DNA from: Spongilla lacustris
Taxonomy: Eukaryota > Porifera > Demospongiae > Spongillida > Spongillidae
DNA: 64,000 nt
NCBI GenBank assembly: GCA_949361645.1
Contig: OX442416.1
Location: forward strand, 7,880,362-7,944,361
Direction: 5' to 3'
Program-made: the position numbers and the translations under genes
Notes under the pieces: model-generated
The model's input: only the letters and a program-made list of their open reading frames with translations
Told to the model about the DNA's origin: nothing
Database searches by the model: none
Shown: positions 24,401 through 36,400 of the stretch, one piece after another
Position numbering within the stretch: position 1 is the stretch's first letter
Layout: every line of letters begins with the position of its first letter

Positions 24401-27400
24401 TGGATTTGACCCCACAGCATACTCAAGTACAGGGTGTAAATGGGACCATGGATTTGACCCCACAATAGACACAAGTACAGGGTGTAAATGGGACCATGCA
24501 TTTGACCCCACAACAGACAGAAGTACAGGGTTAAATGGGACCATGGATTAGATCTCACAACAGACACAAGTACAGTGTGTAAATGGACCAAGGATTTGAT
24601 CACACGTACAGGGTGTAAATCGGACCATGGATTTGATCACAAGTACAGGGTGTAAATCGGACAATGGATTTGATCACAAGTACAGGGTGTAAATCGGACC
24701 ACGGATTTGAACCCACAACAGACACAAGTACAGGGTGTAAATGTGACCATGGATTTGATCACAGGTACAGGGTCTAAATGGGACCATGGATTTGACTCCG
24801 CAACAGACAAAAGTACTGGGTGTAAATGGGACCAATGAATTGACGCTAAACAGACTCAAGTACAGGGTGTAAATGGAACCATAGATTTGACCCTAAAACA
24901 GACTCAAGTACAGGGTGTAAATGGGACTATGGATTTGACCCCACAACAGACACAAGTACAGGGTGTAAAAGGAACCATGGATTTGACCCCACAGCATACT
25001 CAAGTACAGGGTGTAAATGGGAGCATGGATTTGACCCCACAATTGACACAAGTACAGGGTGTAAATGGGACCATAGATTTGAGCCTAAACAGACTCAAGT
25101 ACAGTGTGTAAATGTGATCATGCATTTGACCCCACAACAGACACAAGTACAGGACCATGGATTTGACCCCACAATAGATACACCTACAGTGTGTAAATGG
25201 GACCATGCATTTGACCCTAAACAGACACAAGTACAGGGTGTAAATGGGACCATGGATTTGACCCCAAGTACAGGTTGTACATATAAATGGACCATGGATT
25301 TGATCCCACAACAGAGGATGTAAATGGACCATGGATTTGATCCCACAACCCAGGATACGATGTAAATGGATCATGGATTTGATCCCACAACAGAGGATGT
25401 AAATGGACCATGGATTTGATCCCACAACAGACACAAGTGCAGGGTGTAAATGGGACCACCGTCGTCACTGTACTAGCATAAATCTAGTAACCTTTCTCAC
25501 GATCGTCGTATTCGCACCGCTCGAACTTCACGTCCGCCGATTGAAACTCTTATGACCTTGTCTTCAGTTGACGGCGCCATAAAGTTTATGTACGCAGAAG
25601 ATAACGAAATAGGGATCGAATAGTATAACAACTGCATGTGAGTCCGACCGGGAGATGGATTCACGTATCCAGCGCAGAGTAGGTGTGGCTCTAAGTTATC
25701 CAAGTGTCAGCCCACAGGAAGTAGTTGCATATTCATGTATTTGGTGCATGGAAGCGGGTCACGCACGTACAACGGCGCGATTCGAGCGGGAAACTTGTAG
25801 CAACTTTGCGCCGCTGTATCTCCGTAACGGATGACATAAAAATTAACGAACAGAACAAATCGATAGGTATACGACCTCTCTACCTACAAACCGAATTTGA
25901 AGCGATTTGATTACTCCTACAGAAAGTTATGGCAGGTTTGAACCCACAGGGGTATCGGACGTTGCAATACTGGCACGGAGGAAGTACAAGACCCCAAAAT
26001 GTATTTATCATAGAGAAATGGTGTAGTATAAAGTGTTAAAAATAAGAAGTTGATAGCTTCAACCGTTCGGAAGATATAGCGATTCAAAAGAGAAGCATTT
26101 TTATAACATTTTATATATATAAGCGAAGGGCCATTTTCGTGGAAACTGTCCCATATATATATATATATGGAACGTTCTATGAGATTTTGATGCTTGTGAA
26201 TTTTATATATATAGCATCCAATTCAAAGCGCTATATCTTCAAAAGGGTTTGCACTATTCACTTCCTATTTTCAGCACTTCATACTACACCATTTCTCTAT
26301 GCTAAAATATTTTTTGGGGTCTTGCACTTACTCCGTGCCAGGATTGCAACGTCCGATACCACACCGGGTTCAAACCCGACATAACTTTAGGTAGGAGTAA
26401 TCAAATCGCTTCAAATTCGGTTTGTAGGTAGAGAGGTCCTATACCTATTGATTTGTTCTGTTCGTTAATTTTCATACAAACCGTTACGGAGAAACAGCTG
26501 TGCAAAGTAGGTACACGTTTCCCGCTCGAATCGCGCCTTTATATGTACACGGAACAGTTTCCATTCTCCGGAGCGCATGAATATTCAACTATTCCTATAG
26601 GGCGTGATAACCACACCTATAAGGTCACCAAACAAACGGGCGGCTGAATTGTAGTGCTTGTTACGGTTGTTTTTCGGTGTAGATAAACGATATGGTGACG
26701 TATAACACGAGTGAAGGCGAGCTCGTCGAGTCACTGAATCAGTCGGCGGATGAGTTCGAACTGTACGAATACGACGATCGATATTCAAGCTCGATACATT
26801 GGACGAGGATGGAGAGATTGAGAAAAGTAGCGATGGCGGTCGTACCACTGACGTTGGTGGTTGTATTAGTGATAGGGAGTGAGCAGCCCCTGAATTACCA
26901 AAAGAGCCACCAGCCCCACCCCCACATAGCCAGGGGCTAATGGGGCTAGGCCCTTCACTACAAGTTCGCTCAGCAGCCCTGGGGCCAAAGAGGCCATCCC
27001 CACACAGCAGAACCACAAGCCCCCTCACTGCAAGTGCACACTATATACCTTTGGAACCATTATGCCTCATGCTGCAATTTAAATTAATGGCCTCACATTC
27101 CAAATAGTGGAGCCATCAAGTGGAATTAACAGGCCCCATAATTCCAGCAAGGGAGCCACCAGCTAACCTGGCCAATGGAGCTAACATCCACAATGCCAGT
27201 GGAGACACCAGCCCTCTCGCAGATAGATCATCAGACCCCCACACTGCCAGCAGGGATGTGGCCCCCACAATAATGCCAGTAGAGATGCCAGCCCTCAGGC
27301 TGCAAATGGAATCAGCATCCCCAACAATTTCAGGGGAGCAATGAACTACATGTACCAACAACACGTGATGACCTCACTACCAGATCAATCATTAACCCTC

Positions 27401-30400
27401 ACTCCGCAAGTGGTCTTAACAGGCTCCACACATTGGGACCAACCCCCCCCCCCCCCCACTATCTTTCTTTCAATACAAGTTGAGTCAACTGGGATCCCCC
27501 ACACAGTAGAACCACCAGCCCCCTCACCGCAAGCTCATGAACAATACCAGTGGAACCTGTAAAGTCTACACTGCAACTGAACTTAATAAATAAAGCCTCA
27601 CACTGCAGCCAGCAGCCCATGGAACCATTCTTACAGAACACCCTCAGCTACCCAGGGCCAATGGGGTAGCCTCCACAAAGTCAGTGAAGATGCCACCCCA
27701 AGTTGAGTCAGCAGCCCCCACACAAACAAGGGCCAATAGGGCCAGCCCCACACAGTACAACCACCAGCCCCTCTCTGCTCACTTCAAATAGAGCCACTAG
27801 ACCCTCTACCAGTACACACTGCAAGTCCAGACGGCAGGCCACATGAGTGGAGCCCTCTCACCGATGGAACCCAGCAATGAAGTACCAGCTGCCACACAAC
27901 CAGTGGTTAATCGAGCCCCCAGAATAATGCCAGTGGAGAAACCAGCCCTCGCACTGCAAGTGGATTCAGCAACCCCAAAAATTTCAGGGGTACATGTAAA
28001 TGTACTTGAGGGGGAAAAGAAAACCACACATGCCCTCTTCAAACACTACAACAGAACAAGTGGAACTTTAAGCCCTCATAGTTAATACGTAGCAGTCCCC
28101 ACAGCCCCCCCCCCCCCCCCCCCGCCCCCCCCCGCTACTACCTGTCCTACATGTACAATGAAAGAGGGGCCAATCAGCCAATGGGACAGTACAACCACCA
28201 ACCCTCTTCATTAGTCAGGGAACATGTACCAAGAACACATGCCGTCACTACAAGTTGAACCTCAATGCAAGTGGACTTAACAGGCCCACCACACACTGGT
28301 GCCAGCCCCCGCCCCTCAGCCCCCCTCTGCTCACTACGTGTCCTTCACTGCAAGTTGCATCAGCTGTCCATGAGCCAATGGGGGCCATAGAACTACCACT
28401 CCGCCTCACTGCAATCACACACTACCTTTGGAACCAACCATTAACCCCCATACTGCAAGTGAACTCAATACTGCAAAACCTGACCCCCACACTGCCAGCA
28501 AGGGAGCACCAGCTGTCACACAACCAGAGTGTCTATGTGGCCCCCACTTAATGCCAGTGGAGAAGGCAGCCCTCACACTGGAAATGGAGTCAGTAGCCCC
28601 AACAATTTCAGGGGACATGTGCATGTACGCACATGTACCAATGGAATAATACATGTCCCACCAATGGAACCATGCAGTGGAACTTTTAGCCCTCACAATA
28701 AGTGGACTTATTACTTAGCAGCCCCCACAACCTGTCTTTCACTGAAAGAGGGGGCTAATGGGACCATCACCACACAGTACAACTACCAGCCTTCCTCATT
28801 GCAAGCCAATGGAACCTCTGCTCAAACATTGGAGCTACCAGTCTTCCCACAAATAGAGCTATCATACCCCCACACTGCTAGCAGAAATGTGGCCCGCACA
28901 ATAATGCCAATGGAGATGCCAGCCCTCAGGCTGCAAATGGAATCAGCATCCCCAACAATTTCAGGGGAGCAATGAACTACATGTACCAACAACACGTGAT
29001 GACCTCACTACCAGATCAATCATTAACCCTCACTCCACAAGTGGCCTTAACAGGCTCCACACATTGGGACCAACCCCCCCCCCCCCCCACTATCTTTCTT
29101 TCAATACAAGTTGAGTCAACTGGGATCCCCCACACAGTAGAACCACCAGCCCCCTCACCGCAAGCTCATGAACAATACCAGTGGAACCTGTAAAGTCTAC
29201 ACTGCAACTGAACTTAATAAATAAAGCCTCACACTGCAGCCAACAGCCCATGGAACCATTCTTACAGAACACCCTCAGCTACCCAGGGCCAATGGGGTAG
29301 CCTCCACAAAGTCAGTGAAGATGCCACCCCAAGTTGAGTCAGCAGCCCCCACACAAACAAGGGCCAATAGGGCCAGCCCCACACAGTACAATCACCAGCC
29401 CCTCTCTGCTCACTTCAAATAGAGCCACTAGACCCTCTACCAGTACACACACTGCAAGTCCAGACAGCAAGCCACACCAGTTGAGTCCTCTCACCGATGG
29501 AGCCCAGCAAGGAAGTACCAGCTGCCACACAACCAGTGGTTAATCGAGCCCCCAGAATAATGCCAGTGGAGAAACCAGCCCTCGCACTGCAAGTGGATTC
29601 AGCAACCCCAAAAATTTCAGGGGTACATGTAAATGTACTTGAGGGGGAAAAGAAAACCACACATGCCCTCTTCAAACACTACAACAGAACAAGTGGAACT
29701 TTAAGCCCTCATAGTTAATATGTAGCAGTCCCCACAGCCCTCCCCCCTACTAACAATGAAAGAGGGGCCAATCAGCCAATGGGACAGTACAACCACCAAC
29801 CCTCTTCATTGGTCAGGGGACATATACCATGAACACATGCCGTCACAACCAGTTGAACCTCAATGCAAGTGGACTTAACAGACCCACCACACACTGGTGC
29901 CAGCCCTCCCCCCCCCTCAGCCCCCCTCTGCTCACTACGTGTCCTTCACTGCAAGTTGCGTCAGCTGTCCATGAGCCAATGGGGGCCATAGAACTACCAC
30001 TCCGCCTCACTGTAATCACACACTACCTTTGGAACCAACCATTAACCCCCATACTGCAAGTGAACTCAATACTGCAAAACCTGACCCCCACACTGCCAGC
30101 AAGGGAGCACCAGCTGTCATACAACCAGAGTGTCAATGTGGCCCCCACTTAATGCCAGTGGAGAAGGCAGCCCTCACACTGTAAATGGAGTCAGTAGCCC
30201 CATGCAACAATTTCAGTGGACATGTGCATGTACCAATGGAATCACACATGCCTCCTTCAAACACTACCAGTGGAATGTTTAGCCCTCACAGCAAGTGGAC
30301 TTATTCCTTAGCAGCCTCCACAGCGCCCACCCCCCCCCCCCACTACCTGTCCTTTACTGAAAGAGGGGGTTAATGGGACCATCCCCACACAGTACAACTA

Positions 30401-33400
30401 CCAGCCTTCCTCATTGCAAGCCAATGGAACCTCTGCTCAAACATTGGAGCTACCAGCCTTCTCACAAATAGAGTTATCATACCCCCACACTGCTAGCAGA
30501 AATGTGGCCCCCACAATAATGCCAGTGGAGATGCCAGCCATCACACAGCAAATGGAGTCGGCATCCCCACCAATTTTAGGGGAGCCACCAACTACATGTA
30601 TCGATAACACATGCCCTCACTACCAGATGAGCCATTAATCCTCACTCCACAAGTGGACCTAGCAGGTACCACGCACTGAGGCCAGCCCACGCCCCCGCTA
30701 CCTTTCTATTGCTGCATATAAGTTGAGTCAGCATTTGAGGGGCCACCACCAGCCCCCTCACCTCAAGCTCGTGAACAATACCAGTGGAACCTGTAAAGTG
30801 TTCCCTACAACTGAACTTAATAGCCTCACATGTCCATGCCCATGCACAACTTATGGAACCATTCCAGAGCCGATGGGGTAGCCTCCACAAAGCCAGTACC
30901 CAAGTTGAGTCAGCAGCCTCCACACAAACAGGAGCCTGTAGGGCCAGCTCCGCACAGTACAACCACCAGCCCCTTTCTGCTCACTTCAAATGGAGCCACT
31001 AGGCACACTGCAAGTCCAGTCAGCCATCAGCTGCCACATAACCAGGCGTCACCCCACAATAATGCCAGCCCTCTGAACTACATGTACCAATGGACCCACA
31101 CATTCCCTGCTCCTAACACAACACATGGAACCAGTGGAACCATTAGCCCTCACTGCAATTGGACTTATATTAGCACTGGGGCCAGCTCCTGTCCTTTACA
31201 ATCAACGGTCCAGAGCCCCCCCCCCCCCCCCAAACTGCATATGGACTTGGCACCCCGACAGTTTTAGACAAGCCATCATTTACCAGTGGAGCTACTAGCC
31301 CCCACACTATGTGTAAATTACCAGTCCCTATTGGAGCCACTGTATACCTGTTTTCTGTGCACACAATTTTATCTGAGGTGAAGTGAAGCCTTGTTATTGG
31401 TGGGTGAATATCATTACCTGCCCTATCAGTACTGATTTAGGGTGGTAGTTGGTTTATATAGGCAAGCAAGGCATACAAGAAGGTTTGAGTTGTACATCTA
31501 AAATGTACATGTACCCTCTTGCTGGAAACTAGTGCTTTATGTACATGGAGCAATAAGTACCATTTTAAATGTCATAAAAGTAACATGTGGAATATACAAC
31601 TGCATGTAAATTGCACACGTAGGCACAGTCCATAAAGGCAACAATATTATGCATCACACCTTGCTTTCTTCCCAAGTGAAGTTAGCAGACCCCACACTGT
31701 CAGCAAAGTCACCAGCCTCCTCACTACCAGTGTAACCCACACATGAAGGGGAACCATTTGTAGAGTATGGGCATTATTATGGGGGCTCCATTGACGGCTG
31801 GCAGTGAACGGTTTGATAACACTACATGTGGAAGGGCTGGTGGCTCCACTGGTTGTGCAGCGCTTTTGACTGGATTTGCAGTGTGAGGTTACTAAGTTCA
31901 ATTGCAGCTTGTGAGTTAATGGTTCCATTGACTTGCAATGAGGAAGGCTGGTAGTTGTACTGTGTGGTGATGGTCCCATTAGCCCCCTCTTTCAGTGAAG
32001 GACAGGTAGTGGGGGGGTGAGGGTGGGCGCTGTGGAGGCTGCTAAGGAATAAGTCCACTTGCTGTGAGGGCTAAACGTTCCACTGGTTCCATTGGTAGTG
32101 TTTGAAGGGGGCATGTGTGGTTCCATTGGTACATGTGTATACGTGCACATGTCGCCTGAAATTGCTGCATGGGGCTACTGACTCAATTTACAGTGTGAGG
32201 GCTGCCTTCTCCACTGGCATTAAGTGGGGGCCACATTGACACTCTGGTTGTGTGACAGCTGGTGCTCCCTTGCTGGCAGTGTGGGGGTCAGGTTTTGCAG
32301 TATTGAGTTCACTTGCAGTATGGGGGTTAATGGTTGGTTCCAAAGGTAGTGTGTGATTGCAGTGAGGCGGAGTGGTAGTTCTATGGCCCCCATTGGCTCA
32401 TGGACAGCTGACGCAACTTGCAGTGAAGGACACGTAGTGAGCAGAGGGGGGCTGAGGGGGGGGGGGAGGGCTGGCACCAGTGTGTGGTGGGCCTGTTAAG
32501 TCCACTTGCATTGAGGTTCAACTTGTAGTGACGACATGTGTTCTTGGTACATGTTCCCTGACTAATGAAGAGGGTTGGTGGTTGTACTGTCCCATTGGCT
32601 GATTGCCCCTCTTTCATTGTACATGTAGGACAGGTAGTAGCGGGGGTGGGGGGGGGTGGGGGGGGGGCTGTGGGGACTGCTACATATTAACTATGAGGGC
32701 TTAAAGTTCCACTTGTTCTGTTGTAGTGTTTGAAGAGGGCATGTGTGGTTTTCTTTTCCCCCTCAAGTACATTTACATGTACCCCTGAAATTTTTGGGTT
32801 GCTGAATCCACTTGCAGTGCGAGGGCTGGTTTCTCCACTGGCATTATTCTGGGGGCTCGATTAACCACTGGTTGTGTGGCAGCTGGTACTTCCTTGCTGG
32901 GCTCCATCGGTGAGAGGGCTCCACTCATGTGGCCTGCCGTCTGGACTTGCAGTGTGTACTGGTAGAGGGTCTAGTGGCTCTATTTGAAGTGAGCAGAGAG
33001 GGGCTGGTGGTTGTACTGTGTGGGGCTGGCCCTATTGGCCCTTGTTTGTGTGGGGGCTGCTGACTCAACTTGGGGTGGCATCTTCACTGACTTTGTGGAG
33101 GCTACCCCATTGGCCCTGGGTAGCTGAGGGTGTTCTGTAAGAATGGTTCCATGGGCTGCTGGCTGCAGTGTGAGGCTTTATTTATTAAGTTCAGTTGCAG
33201 TGTAGACTTTACAGGTTCCACTGGTATTGTTCATGAGCTTGCGGTTAGGGGGCTGGTGGTTCTACTGTGTGGGGGATCCCAGTTGACTCAACTTGTATTG
33301 AAAGAAAGATAGTGGGGGGGGGGGGGGGGGGGGGGTTGGTCCCAATGTGTGGAGCCTGTTAAGACCACTTGCGGAATGAGGGTTAATGATTGATCTGGTA

Positions 33401-36400
33401 GTGAGGTCATCACGTGTTGTTGGTACATGTAGTTCATTGCTCCCCTGAAATTGTTGGGGATGCTGATTCCATTTGCAGCCTGAGGGCTGGCATCTCCATT
33501 GGCATTATTGTGCGGGCCACATTTCTGCTAGCAGTGTGGGGGTATGATAACTCTATTTGTGAGAAGACTGGTAGCTCCAATGTTTGAGCAGAGGTTCCAT
33601 TGGCTTGCAATGAGGAAGGCTGGTAGTTGTACTGTGTGGTGATGGTCCCATTAGCCCCCTCTTTCAGTGAAAGACAGGTTGTGGGGGCTGCTAAGTAATA
33701 AGTCCACTTATTGTGAGGGCTAAAAGTTCCACTGCATGGTTCCATTGGTGGGACATGTGTTATTCCATTGGTACATGTGCGTACATGCACATGCCCCCTG
33801 AAATTGTTGGGGCTACTGACTCCATTTCCAGTGTGAGGGCTGCCTTCTCCACTGGCATTAAGTGGGGGCCACATTGACACTCTGGTTGTGTGACAGCTGG
33901 TGCTCCCTTGCTGGCAGTGTGGGGGTCAGGTTTTGCAGTATTGAGTTCACTTGCAGTATGGGGGTTAATGGTTGGTTCCAAAGGTAGTGTGTGATTGCAG
34001 TGAGGCGGAGTGGTAGTTCTATGGCCCCCATTGGCTCATGGACAGCTGATGCAACTTGCAGTGAAGGACACGTAGTGAGCAGAGGGGGGCTGAGGGGGGG
34101 GAGGAGGGGCGAGGGCTGGCACCAGTGTGTGGTGGGCCTGTTAAGTCCACTTGCATTGAGGTTCAACTTGTAGTGACGGCATGTGTTCTTGGTACATGTT
34201 CCCTGACTAATGAAGAGGGTTGGTGGTTGTACTGTTCCATTGGCTGATTGGCCCCTCTTTCATTGTACATGTAGGACAGGTAGTAGCGGGGGGGGCGGGG
34301 GGGGGGGGGGGGGGGGGGCTGTGGGGACTGCTACGTATTAACTATGAGGGCTTAAAGTTCCACTTGTTCTGTTGTAGTGTTTGAAGAGGGCATGTGTGGT
34401 TTTCTTTTCCCCCTCAAGTACATTTACATGTACCCCTGAAATTTTTGGGGTTGCTGAATCCACTTGCAGTGCGAGGGCTGGTTTCTCCACTGGCATTATT
34501 CTGGGGGCTCGATTAACCACTGGTTGTGTGGCAGCTGGTACTTCCTTGCTGGGCTCCATCGGTGAGAGGGCTCCACTCATGTGGCCTGCCGTCTGGACTT
34601 GCAGTGTGTACTGGTAGAGGGTCTAGTGGCTCTATTTGAAGTGAGCAGAGAGGGGCTGGTGGTTGTACTGTGTGGGGCTGGCCCTATTGGCCCTTGTTTG
34701 TGTGGGGGCTGCTGACTCAACTTGGGGTGGCATCTTCACTGACTTTGTGGAGGCTACCCCATTGGCCCTGGGTAGCTGAGGGTGTTCTGTAAGAATGGTT
34801 CCATGGGCTGCTGGCTGCAGTGTGAGGCTTTATTTATTAAGTTCAGTTGCAGTGTAGACTTTACAGGTTCCACTGGTATTGTTCATGAGCTTGGGGTGAG
34901 GGGGCTGGCGGTTCTACTGTGTGGGGATCCCAGCTGACTCAACTTGCATTGAAAGAAAGGTAGTGGGGGGGGGGGGGGGGGAGGGGGGGGGTTTGGTCCC
35001 AGTGTGTGGAGCCTGTTAAGACCACTTGCAGAGTGAGGGTTAATGATTGATCTGGTAGTGAGGTCATCACGTGTTGTTGGTACCTGTAGTTCATAGCTCC
35101 CCTGAAATTGTTTGGGATGCTGATTCCATTTGCAGCCTGAGGGCTGGCATCTCTACTGGCATTATTGTGGGGGCCACATCCCTGCTGGCAGTGTGGGGGT
35201 CTGATGATCTATCTGCGAGAGGGCTGGTGTCTCCACTGGCATTGTGGATGTTAGCTCCATTGGCCAGGTTAGCTGGTGGCTCCCTTGCTGGAATTATGGG
35301 GCCTGTTAATTCCACTTGATGGCTCCACTATTTGGAATGTGAGGCCATTAATTTAAATTGCAGCATGAGGCATAATGGTTCCAAAGGTATATAGTGTGCA
35401 CTTGCAGTGAGGGGGCTTGTGGTTCTGCTGTGTGGGGATGGCCTCTTTGGCCCCAGGGCTGCTGAGCGAACTTGTAGTGAAGGGCCTAGCCCCATTAGCC
35501 CCTGGCTATGTGGGGGTGGGGCTGGTGGCTCTTTTGGTAATTCAGGGGCTGCTCACTCCCTATCACTAATACAACCACCAACGTCAGTGGTACGACCGCC
35601 ATCGCTACTTTTCTCAATCTCTCCATCCTCGTCCAATGTATCGAGCTTGAATATCGATCGTCGTATTCGTACAGTTCGAACTCATCCGCCGACTGATTCA
35701 GTGACTCGACGAGCTCGCCTTCACTCGTGTTATACGTCACCATATCGTTTATCTACACCGAAAAACAACCGTAACAAGCACTACAATTCAGCCGCCCGTT
35801 TGTTTGGTGACCTTATAGGTGTGGTTATCACGCCCTATAGGAATAGTTGAATATTCATGCGCTCCGGAGAATGGAAACTGTTCCGTGTACATATAAAGGC
35901 GCGATTCGAGCGGGAAACGTGTACTTACTTTGCACAGCTGTTTCTCCGTAACGGTTTGTATGAAAATTAACGAACAGAACAAATCAATAGGTATAGGACC
36001 TCTCTACCTACAAACCGAATTTGAAGCGATTTGATTACTCCTACCTAAAGTTATGTCGGGTTTGAACCCGGTGTGGTATCGGACGTTGCAATCCTGGCAC
36101 GGAGTAAGTGCAAGACCCCAAAAAATATTTTAGCATAGAGAAATGGTGTAGTATGAAGTGCTGAAAATAGGAAGTGAATAGTGCAAACCCTTTTGAAGAT
36201 ATAGCGCTTTGAATTGGATGCTATATATATAAAATTCACAAGCATCAAAATCTCATAGAACGTTCCATATATATATATATACTTTTGTACAGAAGATGCA
36301 AACCCTCTGGAGACATTTCCGGAAGACTCTAGTAGTGATGACCAAGCGGTATGCAATGAAATATTATTACAGTATTATTGAACATCACTTTTACCAAGTA

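Larger units (their letters stand above)
13197..26152 (+). mobile_element. Element B: 12,956-bp TIR transposon encoding a DUF7869-like zinc-finger protein
   Basis: The left end GGGACAGTTTCC at 13197 and right end GGAAACTGTCCC at 26141-26152 are exact inverses, and both abut long (AT)n tracts. The TIRs are about 575 bp (13197-13770 and 25578-26152), and each ends with an ATG. Inside, in order: the 891-codon gene, a noncoding tail with small repeats, a 71-bp minisatellite, a 1.85-kb palindrome and a 48-bp minisatellite. Any target duplication is hidden because the target is itself repeated AT. I know of no described transposon superfamily with this exact architecture; DUF7869-like proteins are known only as uncharacterised repeat-associated proteins (from memory). 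The gene is intact, so B may be the autonomous member. Confidence 0.8.
26169..36266. mobile_element. Element C: 10,098-bp foldback transposon with ~4.3-kb inverted arms
   Basis: The ends GGAACGTTCTATGAG (26169) and CTCATAGAACGTTCC (36266) are exact inverses and abut (AT)n on both sides. Left arm 26169-30420 pairs with right arm 31925-36266. A 147-codon frame near the outer ends (26585-27028 and 35407-35850) is identical in both arms. The first 520 bp match the TIR of A and B except for the outermost tip. Each arm carries only the gene's start (82-codon remnant) and then CCCC-rich filler arranged in tandem units of about 1.6 kb. No transposase is encoded, so it is non-autonomous, probably moved by a B-type protein (inference). 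Confidence 0.85.

Noticed and set aside
22131..25468. Many 60-170 codon frames (CVCCGVKSMVPFTPCT, TTDTSTGCKWDHGFD types)
   Set aside because: Products of the 48-bp minisatellite; no conserved domain and frames on both strands.
26585..35850. Paired 147-, 148- and 106-codon frames in the arms of element C
   Set aside because: Low-complexity filler in an inverted repeat, open on both strands, with no recognisable domain. Identical copies reflect arm identity, not selection on protein.
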